A DNA stretch of 64,000 nt from Cloeon dipterum. Lineage: Eukaryota > Arthropoda > Insecta > Ephemeroptera > Baetidae. This document shows positions 14,701 to 25,559 of this stretch, piece by piece. The stretch lies in NCBI RefSeq assembly GCF_949628265.1, contig NC_088786.1, forward strand, positions 21,163,681 through 21,227,680. The letters are read 5' to 3'. Both the position numbers and the translations under genes were made by a program. A model generated the notes under the pieces. The model ran no database searches and was not told the origin of the DNA. It saw only the letters and a list, made by a program, of their open reading frames with translations. The number at the start of each line of letters is the position of its first letter. The first letter of the stretch is position 1.

Positions 14701-17700
14701 AAAACTTGCCGCGCCGCAGAAAACGAAAACGTGAAAAGGGAGGAGGGCAAAGGTATAAGTGCTCTTACGAAGATCATGTTGGCTGCTGCCGATGGTAGAT
14801 TCATCTCTCACTCAATGTGATTGAAGTAGGCCGTTTATTTCCTCCGAAAACCCCCAAAGATGAGAGGACGGCAAAAAGCGAACTAATTGATTCGGCGTTC
14901 GCGACTTGATAATAGTTATTTTCGCCGCGAGTGGCAGCGAAGAAGAAAAGCTCTCTTCTTATCTGCCGTCGGCGCGAATTTTTATCATATCGCGAGCGTC
15001 ACTTTGTTTCGTCGGAGAAAATGCTCTTGTTTTCTTGGCAGGGTAACGGCTTTAGCACTCCCAATGTTGTAAAAATCCCCAAATTAATTAACAAAGGAGA
15101 TGAATTAAAATTGAATTCATTAAGTTAAATTGATTCATTATGTAACTCCAAAAACAGTCTTTGGATTTAGATAGTTCAATTTAAAATTAATGCGTGAGCG
15201 ACTTGAACTTTGTTTATGGCGATAAGGGAAAGATAAGTTCGTCCTTCAGAATTTGCGTTGCGTGATACAACTTGTGATGTATACAAAGGGATTCTATTAC
15301 AATTTTGACAGCATTTCATTTGATAGCATGTTAATGGAATCTGTCTCTATATGTCTCATCAGCATTTGACCCATACCTCAAGCAGCTAATTTGACAACCC
15401 TTGATTTGTGCCATCTGGCGGGATAAGTTTATAAGAGGCAAACGATTCAATCTAATGCAATGCGCATAGTTAACTTTTAAATGTGTGCTTAATTTTTAAT
15501 TTTGTTCCGTGGTTTTAGGATTAGGAGAAATGAATGAAATAAAAAGAAAAAAACTTGACTGTTAAGACGGACGGCTATTAGTGCAATTTTTGTGAAAAAA
15601 ATCACACATTTCCGTCTGTATTGGCCCCGCAGATCGTATCTTCAAAGAAATATATCAGTAATATAATAATAATATAGGCTGCAGAGAACTCAAAGGTTGT
15701 CAGATTGACAGCCCCCATTTCCGACTACAAATAAAAATAGAATCGCACTTGACACTAGCCCTTCTGGCGATTGAATTCTCCCCTACAAAAACATTATTCT
15801 TTTGATAAAAAAAATTAAAAAATGGACAAAATTCCATCCGTTATTTTGAAGCCATTCATTTGACTAAATTCTGCTTCTAAAATAAGGTAAATGCGGCAAG
15901 TAAAGTTCCGTCAATTTGGCGCATAAAATAAAGCTATAATTGGAAATTGATTAATTAGTTTCATGAATTTTTCAGCGAGTGTATTTTTGTTCTTATTCTG
16001 TTTTTACGAAACTTAATATTTCGAAGGGAATTGCAAATTTAAAGAGATGAAGTTACTAACAAGGTACGGCACAAACATAGTCAATAAAAGCAATGAACGA
16101 TTTTTTGAAGATGTTAAATAGGAAAATTAAATCTCAATAGATGGTTTGAGATTTTTTGTTCAAGATAGCAAGTCCAGGACTTGAATTTAAAAATTTCAAT
16201 AAGAATGACCGTAAAATCTTTGAAAATAGCTCACTAGCTCCATCTTCAAGTTAATTTTGCTTTTTTAACGTCTTAACAATTCTGTTAAAATTCCCTAATA
16301 GTGGGTGAAAATTCCCTTGTGGGTTAAAATTCCCTAGTGAGTTAAAATTGAATAGTAACATAATTTAACATACCAAATAAAATACATGGGTTGAAAATAT
16401 GACCCCCAGAGAAACGCATTTAAATTTAAGAAGATTTGAACTTCAACCGCTGCAAGACCAAGAGTTAGGATATAGAGATCAATTACCTTCAGATGACCAT
16501 TGTATTAGTGTCAATGCTCCTTTCATGTCACATACTGTATATTCTATACATCTCTGTACTGAAGTTTAGTGAGCAAGCAGCTGCTTGATGAAAAGCAAAA
16601 GAGCGACTAAATGCACATTTATAGAGCGTTGGAGAAAAATCAACGCGAAAAAAGATACAAGCGTAGGGACGAGTTGGCTTTCCGCGGACGATAAATCACA
16701 TTACTTTATGGATGTTTTTCGGAAACTGACGCGGGAAGGTTGCTGAGGGCGCACACAGCACCCTGAGCTGCAATGTGGGGGAAGATCATTTGTCACTGCC
16801 GCACCCTAGAGCCATGCGGCATACCAACCCTTTTGCGCCTCCCCACCAACCTTCGGCAAGGCACACCAACCTGAGCCGCGAGCCGAACAATGGTGGTGGT
16901 GAACCTCAGCATTTTACACGAGCGATAATTCATTTTTCACACGATTTTACCGCAGGTGCCACTTTCCACCTGTTTATATCGAAAGAAATTAATGGAATCG
17001 ACTCTGCGCTTACATGATGTGAGAACGATTTTTACCGACTATTTATCTGGAGATCAAAAAGGCATTGCGTCAAACATTTCATAAATATATGATTTATGTT
17101 GTATATCATTTAATTCGATATTAATTGATCACCGAATTAAAGAGACAATAGGTCACGCTTGCGGAACGTGAACCAAGGAATGGTTTTGTTTCAGTTACTT
17201 TAGTGTTTGGTGGTAAATTTATCATGCTTTGTTTTGCTATATCAAATGCTGGACGCGCCAAAAACTGTCCATTAATCATTTTTACGAACCCCGCGCAACA
17301 ATAACAATAATGGCTCAAGACAAAGATCAAGCGAAAAGAATCGGACCGCACGACAAGAGCGACATTAGACAACAATTGCTTCAAGACACGAAGACCCTTT
17401 CTTTCTTGAAAAATAAAATGCCGTCTGCAAAAAGAACAATGGGCAAAGTGATCAATGCACGAGGCGGGCTCAACGTATCAGATATTTGATTGGCATTGGG
17501 AAAGAGTGAATTTATCCTTTAATAGTAATTGAAAAGCGTTTGCAAGCTACAGAAATTTCATAAATATATTATTCGTTTGAGGTATTTTTACAAAAGAAAA
17601 AATTTCAAAAATTTGTTCACCCCGAAGCAAAGGAAAATTAATGGTTAGCAAGGAATTCCTTTGGCAGCTGCGGTCCTGAAAATAAGTTGTACACCGCGGC

Positions 17701-20700
17701 GTCGTCGTGTGTGTTCACCCACACAAAGAGAGGCAATAAGTACAACGAAGGTGTCCACTCTCTCTTCTTTTAGAAACTTGAGCACGTCAACGCATGTGAA
17801 CGAAAAAATATTTCCAGAAATACATAGAACTGAGAGGTTACAAGATCTTTTAGATTTGACTCTTTCGCGCACAATAGCCCCCCATAGATATTGTAAATGT
17901 TAAGGGCTCGCTCTTTCACTTTTCACATGGAATTCCGTCACGCAAATTATGGTAGCATTCCCTTCATTCTCATGTATTTTTATGAATGACCTCTGTTAAC
18001 CTCTCCCAATAGTCTATTATGTGCTCACTGGGTCCCAATAATAATAGTGATAACCATAATAACACAATTGGTCAAAGAAAAGCTTAGTCCCTATGTGATC
18101 ATCTTTTCACCTCCTCGCACCACAGAGGTTTTTTTTATAGAAATGCTATAGACATAATTTGTCCCTCAAAGCGTTGGAGAAATGTAAAAACCGGTTAAGT
18201 ATTGTGCCGATTCGCCTAGTCTGATGAGCTGTTTCGTGTCACTAATTAACTTTTGCCGTCTCTGACATTGGTTAGCCGCAGTAAAAGGTCACAGAAATGC
18301 CAAAATATCTCCCATTGACTTGACACTTCTGGAAATGCCGGGCTGATGTGGTGTTAAAAAACCTTCAATCTGCCAATAAAACACGAAAATTTAGGTGTAT
18401 GCATTTAAAATTGGGCCTAGTTGAAGCCATACGTTTGCGTCAAGAGTAAAAAGAAATACAGGCAGAAGAATTTATATATTTGGAACTTTTCGCTTTATCA
18501 TGGGTAGCAAAATTGGACAATATTCAATTGATAATCTTCCCACTTTTGTGAAATTAGATTACATACAGTAATGGGCAGTAGATATGCATTTTTATAATTT
18601 TCATTACCATAACCTATCGCGATTCAATTAAAAAATGTCATCCCTTTCATCACCAATAATTAAATGAGACTAAAACAACGAATTTGATGTCAGTTAATTG
18701 TGCTGTGCTTATGCTTAGCCCAACGCTTCAAAGGAAATAACTTGTTGTGAGGAAGAGGGAAGAGCAAAGCACAATTTTAAAAAGATCACATTTTATAATA
18801 ATAAAAAACGCGAGAGGAGGCGGGACAATGGAAGGAGCGGGAGAAGCAGTGCTCCGCCTTCGTGGCCTCTCTGCGACCACCTTGCGTCGTCACGAGGTCT
18901 ACGCGACCCGGCGATGAACACCTGACGCAATTTGCACAAAAAAGACCAACAACAAGGCTCAGGAGATCATCTGAATTGCGTCACATTGAACGAATCCTCT
19001 TTCTTTACCTTCTCGAACTTACGTCAAACTCCTTGGACACTACAATTCATAAATACTTTAACCTACAATTGAGCACTGCATTTTTTGCTAAATTCTCCGA
19101 TTTTATGAGTAAAACCCAATCAAGTAAACCATAACACACAACAAATACGAAATTAGTTCCTTTTTCATTACATTAACATAACGATTTTCATCATGATTTT
19201 TACATAAAATAAAATGTTAGGTAAACCAATTAAACATAATAATATTAATTTGCAAATTAATTTAAAAATAATCCAAATTAAATTAGGGGTAGTTTTGAGA
19301 AAATTTTACCTCAATGGAGAGGTCCTGCGTGATGGTCGACGGCGAATCCGGTGGTGACAGCAGTGGCAGCAGCAACGGATCCTCTGCTTGGTCCCGGTGC
19401 TCAACTTGGGCCTGAGGTTGCGGCAGTTGGAGCAGTGGAGGCGGCGCTTCCTCAGTAGCCACGCCCCCCTCCCCCGGCGGCGCTGAAACCTCTGTCAGCA
19501 GGTAGGTGGCGAAGCTACCCTGCACACCAAGCCTGCAAGCAAAGGGGGAAACTTTGTTCATATATGGGTATCCAATTTAAGACTTAAAATTTAAATTTCG
19601 CACTTTCAGAAATTGTTCATGAAGTTCTAAGAATCCCAAGAATTTTTTTTAAAAAACAAATTTTTGAAATTGCAAGTGTGAAGATCGTAATTATAAAAAT
19701 TAACTCCATGGAGCCAAAACGTCCCTACTGCCATAGCCTTAAAAAATTCTCGTAAAGGCGGTCTCGGCAATATTTTTATTAGAGTGGCATTCAATGTTCC
19801 GCATCAAATATTGATCAAAGTCTTGATCATACATTTATCTGACATTCATTGGTATGGTGAAATAAAAAATAATGCAAATTGTAATATCAATGTAACCTGA
19901 AATTTTATAAAAAAATATATTCTTCGTTTTCGAGATATTTAAGGTCAAATGCTTCAGGTCGAAAATCAATATAATATGTACGCAAGATCTCCATTTCTGC
20001 TGGTCAGATCCATACATAAGTAAAAATTGTATTGACGTGCCAAAACCTTTTAAGGTGGTAACTACTAGTAACCCCCAAATATGAAAATTTTTCATATCAC
20101 ATTATAAATGGTTTTAGACAACCTCCCGAAAATTAGGATGGGACAAATTTGGGTCACTTTATTTTAAATATTGCCGAGACCAACCCTAAGCAAATCTTAA
20201 ATCTCTGCTCTGGATCATAAACTCAACCACGTTTCAAGCAGGCAGTTTGCATTACATAAAAAAGATCTTGGCACTAGCATTCCTTAAACTTTCAAATAAC
20301 TTGAAGAGCATGTTTTAGTATGAGAAAATAATTAGCTTTTCCTTGACAGTTTCCTAAATTTTATTATTATAAATTTTCACTCTTGTGAAAGTATAGAATT
20401 TTTTTTAGTAAAAATATTTGTTTTACATTTTTACTAAAATTGAGAAGACGCTGAGTGAAGATATTTTAAACAAGTCAAAAACAAATATTTATCTCCATTT
20501 TTTCCTACACGTTTCAAATTTTGACAGAAAAAATTAATTCACGAGCAGAAATATCAGGCAGGAAGGACATTTAAATCGCAAGTAAAATTTCATCTGTGAA
20601 TTCCACGCGTCAAGTAGAAATAATTTGTGTGGTGTTGTCGCAAGACGGTTAAAATACTGTAGAGCGTCATTTTCGTTTATTCATTAGCGTTCTCTACTAG

Positions 20701-21678
20701 TTTCAAAAGTCCTCCGTAAAACGAAATACTGAATTTTTAGGGGGTGAAAAAGAGAGCCTTGAGAGCTATTTGCGTCAAGCGCAGAGAATATCGCTCCGGC
20801 GAGCTCTTGCTTCGAAAGAGTTTCAACACACTCCGGCTGGTGGCGCCGTTGATCGGTAAACTACTGCAGCACACCTGTTAATTATCCAAGAGTGGGCAGT
20901 GCGAGCACAAAAGCACCGAACAAGGAACCACCTGCCAAAATTATCTAGTCTACTACGAATCCTACTTTCAAAAAAATACAGGGCAAAACAACATCAACTA
21001 GAAAATAATTTGCTTTCCTCGTATTTGTGTGTAGCTTGGTGAATAAAATAGGGTAGCCCACAAAGTTAAGTAATTATAATGCTTATCTCAAAAATTTCCA
21101 CTCAACCACAAAATTCATAATTAGTTGACAACGACACAAATAATTTTAAACTATTGAGGTCAAGATTTAAATTTAAATTTTTACCGTAAAAAGCGAATCA
21201 GATTAATCAGAACCTTAGGAGCCAATAAACATCAATCAGGCACATATCTCATCAACTTTTCTTTCAACGAAATTTGTTTGAACAGTTTGACATCTGCAAG
21301 TAATGCCTCCTTTGCCTCATAGTACTTCACTTGACGTCAATGAATTGTAAACAAGAGCGAAATTCCTTACCTTTCTGAAGGCGCTTGAGAAATATGGCCC
21401 AAGGTGGCAAGTTCCGACAAGAGGGAGTTGTAATCAAGGCGGATGGCGTTCTCGTTCTGCTGATCAAGCAGCAGGTTCTTGAGGGACGATCGCGCCACCA
21501 GGGGTGGTGGGCCAACGGACGGGCCCCAAATGCTGCGCACCAGGCCCGAGACGCCGAGTTGCAGTCGCGGGCCTCCTATTTGGGCCCAAGGAACTGGAGC
21601 AGTCTCAGGTCGCAGCAGACTCAGCAGCAGGGCCAGAGTCAGGAGCTCCGAGTTCGTTTGTTTCTTGGCGGCGATCAT
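5739..21678 (-). CDS. cnc: Cap-n-collar (CncC/Nrf-type) transcription factor, N-terminal five exons (partial)
   Basis: Minus-strand exons 21678-21371, 19532-19310, 13492-13264, 6800-6550 and 5903-5739 join in frame to give 392 residues. The first exon starts at an ATG and has a hydrophobic stretch (LLTLALLLSLL), like the ER-anchoring N-terminus of Nrf1 and SKN-1A. Exon 3 opens with a Nrf-type DLG region (LIESLWKQDVDIG). Exons 3 and 4 together encode DLETGEY, the ETGE motif that binds Keap1. Exon 4 is acidic; exon 5 carries runs of Ala, Glu and seven His. Cnc/Nrf factors activate antioxidant, detoxification and proteasome genes with small Maf partners. The bZIP DNA-binding domain is not in the window, so the gene must continue past position 1. 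Introns reach 6.5 kb. The combination of motifs makes the family call firm; exact isoform structure is inferred. Confidence 0.85.
6801..13263 (-). other. cnc intron 3 (6.5 kb)
   Basis: This intron lies between the exon ending in the first part of the ETGE motif and the exon completing it. No coding exon was recognised. It includes GC-rich patches near 7040-7300 and 10860-11010 that could be regulatory or alternative first exons of shorter cnc isoforms, but nothing in the sequence proves that. It also contains dispersed repeat copy B. Confidence 0.6.
10075..10195 (+). repeat. Dispersed repeat, copy B
   Basis: Diverged second copy of the segment at 4990-5110, sharing the CGCGGGAGGTT core, the following GCCTTGA and the downstream A-rich tract in the same order. 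Confidence 0.4.
13493..19309 (-). other. cnc intron 2 (5.8 kb)
   Basis: Non-coding DNA between cnc exons 2 and 3. No exon, RNA gene or bounded mobile element was recognised. An open frame at 17313-17489 (+) looks mildly protein-like but has no recognisable family. Confidence 0.55.
19760..20181. mobile_element. Short TIR element in cnc intron 1
   Basis: The 422-bp segment starts GGTCTCGGCAATATTT and ends with its exact 16-bp reverse complement. The adjoining bases continue with weaker inverted similarity. The interior is AT-rich and non-coding. This is the structure of a non-autonomous DNA transposon (MITE). No clear target-site duplication is visible, so the superfamily is open. Confidence 0.55.
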
Positions 21679-24600
21679 TTTTTGGATGCTGTTCTACTGG
21701 ATGTGTTGAGGCAGGTTTCGTTTTAAAGACGACTATCTGAAATGATGTGCAAAGATTAGAAAAGATAAACTGAGTCGTTGTATATAATGAGACCAAAGTC
21801 TTCGCTATGACTAACATCAAGCACTGATGGAAACAAATTGTTGGATAATAAATATTGTAAAATACAATATAGTTGAAAGTAAAATAGAAGGATGAAAACG
21901 AAAGGGAATACAGGGGAAAACCATAGCTGCATAGTATGATATTGTAGTGTTGTTTTGATTTTAATTGAGGGAAAGAAAATAAAAACAGGAAAAAATACAA
22001 AACATTATGACATTTTAACATGAAAAAACTTTACTTGTCTTCCCATTTATTTTTTACATTATTTATTATTAATCATGAGTGTCCATGATTTTGTTTTAAC
22101 AAATTAAGTTACATAATGATGCAGATAAAATTTGTAGCTCTCAGAAACTTTCGCGTTAAATTAAACATTAATTCCAAAAACATTTTAAGTCCCGGTACAT
22201 AGTAAGTATGGTTCTATATCATGTGGGGAAAGTTTAGCAGAAGATTTCACTTGTCTTGTTATGGCAACTGACAATGAGATGCGGCGAATCGAAACCCACT
22301 AAACATAAAACAGTCAAAAAATCGAAAAGAAAGTCTTACTCTTATCTCGCGTACAACTTGTCAACACGCAGCAAACCGAGTGCGGATTGCGGCGCAGAAG
22401 GGTTTCCCAACAGCGCAGGGGCGACTGGGGCCCGAGGGGGTGGAGGGGTCGTCGTCCCGCCGTCCGACTGAACGTCCGAGCGTAACGCGTCTTCCTTCGT
22501 AGAAAACACGTCCGTCCGCCCAGCTGGCAAAAAAGTCACTCCGTCGCAGGGGGAGAGCCACAGCGAGGCACCAAACTCAACGTGCAAGCCCAAATATTTG
22601 GGCCGGAAGCCTATACACTAGAACCGGTGCGCATGAACGTCCGAAACGCGTCCAGCGTCCAGCAAGCGTGCTGGCCGAATTCTGTTGACTCAGTGAACCA
22701 GCCCAGCTGATGCAAAATAGCTTACAAATTCAACGCTGGTGACTCACGTATCGAAATCGATACCCTAATTTACGCTAGTCGGCGAACACTTCTGACAACT
22801 GGGGTTCCCCCTCTTTTGAGGAAGACTCTGTTGAAGTTGCTTTTGAAACAGGAAGTGCTCAGGACACATCGAACATAATGAAAACAAACTTCGACGTTAA
22901 TGTAAATCGACGCAATCGATTTGATCACATCAAGTTGAATGCAGCCACCAGTTTTCTAGCCTCAGAAACCGGTTAGTTTGGGTCATTGCACTCCAACTCA
23001 CTCCTGGCTCAAACTAATGCAAACGCATCGGTTATTTTATTAAAAACCGGTTGTTGAAGTAGATCAGTTACGGTGATGCATGAAAAATACGCGCGGCCAA
23101 GGGCGACCGGGTTGATTGCGTCAGATCAACACCGAGAAAAGAAAAAACGAGAAACAAATTGAGTCACTGCACGCAAGTCGCAATCAAACAGAAAAGAGTA
23201 CCGACCGCGCGCATACTGGATTTTCCTAATAGATGAAGAGAAAAAACATCCACTGCTCGACCTTAACTTACTTCGAAGGGAAACTGATTTTTATGTTGAT
23301 TCTCACCTGTATTTCTTCTTGAATTAAAATATACGCTCGATCAACTGAAATATTCTTATCTCTGTTCTTATCTGGTAATATAATAACACTCGATTTCAAA
23401 TTTAAGTGTTGCTCTGCTCACTCAATTGTGTTTGAGTAATGACAAAATCCCAAACTTTAATGACGAGAAATAGTCATTGCTCAGAAAAAATGATAAAAAT
23501 TACCACATTAGATGATTCGTCTGTGTCGAGGGCGTCGTCGTCGGCGAACATTTTGGTTTCCCGGCGACCGGCGACTAAAAGTGGTGCACCCAACAGGTTT
23601 TAGTTTTTCCGGCCTCGCTCTAGGCATGGGAACTGATTTGCATTCACTCCACCGCGACTTATTTTTTAAGTGCGACTATATGTGGTGCCGCGGCTCGCAT
23701 TGTCCCCCGCGTGTGATGGGAAAAATTTCGAAATGCAAATCCAAATAATATTTTATTATTTATTTTTCACTTAACCCCTCTACATACTCCCACGTGAACT
23801 AAAGTTTCCATATCAAATGGCATAGCTGCCCTCAAAAATTAAAAGGCAGAGAGAGTTACATTATTTTATTGACAGAATTTTAAATTTTGTTTAATATTTG
23901 CATAATTTGAAGTTTATGCGGCAGGTAGCAGGTACAAGTACATTTTACTAGGAGCGTAATTGTTCAAGCACCATCCTACCACCTTGATATTTTGTTATGG
24001 TGTTGGGGGGCTAGGATAGGTGTCGAAATAACCTAACCTAGGTTGCTGGAAAAATTTATTGCCCTTTTTCCGGAAAATTGGGTCGAAATTTGAAAAAATG
24101 TGCCTCGTGGTGTTAAAAAAATGAGACTATCTCGAGTTCTAATGATATGCTAGAATAGAATATTTTTGTCAAAAGATGCCCAATATTAGACAACTGGCAA
24201 CTTTCAAATATTTACCAGATTCTTTTTTAAATTTGAGTTTTTTTCGAATATATCCTTCATTTTTGAATAGCAAAAGAATTACTTTTTTTAAGTATGGATG
24301 AGATGTTGGCGCAAGTGTGTGCATGCATAACATACTTAGTAAATTTCCATTTGGTGTAATTTTTATTTTGCGAGGTATAAAAGGTTTTTTATAAAGCGGA
24401 TTTTTACCCTCGGAACATGCTTATAGGGTCACCCCTGAGGTCAGAAAACACCATCTAAACAGATAAGAAATTGAACCCTAGCATCATGGATAGTCCTTAT
24501 TCGATATAGCAATTTTGCTAAATTCGCTAAATTCCATATATGTATATATAATATACAGTCCTGCGACGGGCTCTCCTGTATTGGTTCGATTTGCAAGGTC

Positions 24601-25559
24601 TTCACACGGCTTTCATAACATGTGCTGGGAATTGATCCTTTGGAAGTCATCAAAGGTGTTCAAGCAACTCCTCTGAAAAGCCTGAAATCTCGTCCCTGAG
24701 CACCCTGAGGACACGCAGAGGGTCGATTACCGGTGTGTGGACACCATCATCCTTACTATGAAGTGCACAGAGCGGTCAAAATTTCATATCTTTTGTTTTA
24801 CCAAAACCTTGACCTTCAAAAGGCTATTATATTTTTCTTAGGCTCAACGCACAGCTATGACACATTTGACATTCAAGAAAATCCACGGCGCAATAAAAAA
24901 AATCTACCAAAAGCACCAAAATTCTCAAGCCGACCTCTGCGACTATCTCTGGTTTAGTTCAGGTTGAGCTCATTTAAATCGCATTATTTATTTAAACCTT
25001 TTAATGTGCGCATCAGCACACACACGTTCGCGCTTCTCTTATCTATAATGTTGGCAGCGCACACGGCGGCTGTCAATCCTCCCCCGTGTTTTCTTTCTTT
25101 CTTTTTCTCCGGTCCCAGCCGTCGGCTCGGATCGGCGCGGTCGCGTTCGTGCTAATCCAAAAACAGGAAGCTATCAAATTTTAACTAGCTGCTATTCTTG
25201 AGAGCAAATATTCAGCGAGCGGCTGGAGTGCGAGGCGCAGCACCCTCGGTATTTTCCGAATTTTCGCCATTCGTCCAGGGTGGTTTGAGTGACAAGAGAG
25301 GGAAGAAGAGAGAGGGAGTGCGGGGAATTCGCTGATGCCTGCTGCTGCTGGCTATTGATTATGCCAGGCTTCGCCAGCAATGTGCCAAGGGATGGTTTTA
25401 GCGTGCGCAACACCACTTGACAACCCCAGCACAGCCATTTTTCGCGAGCGGTGAGTGCAGTTAATCCATGCTCGACCCCAATTCACTGTGCTTCTCGCAT
25501 TGCAGACGCAGATAGGCCTGAGAATGAACTTTCTGTAATGTGAGACATGTAAAAGCAAC
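21679..25559. promoter_or_regulatory. Intergenic region between cnc and bves; likely divergent promoter region
   Basis: cnc starts leftward at 21678 and bves rightward at 25560, so both 5' ends and promoters should lie here. A GC-rich patch at 22340-22600 and TGACTCA sites at 22686-22692 and 22740-22746 fall on the cnc side. TGACTCA is the core of AP-1 and Maf/Cnc-type binding sites, so autoregulation is possible but unproven. No coding exon was found. Confidence 0.4.

Noticed and set aside
17229-17489. 86-codon plus-strand frame with a hydrophilic C-terminal part
   Set aside because: Looks somewhat protein-like but has no family, and it lies alone in a cnc intron; not enough to call a gene.
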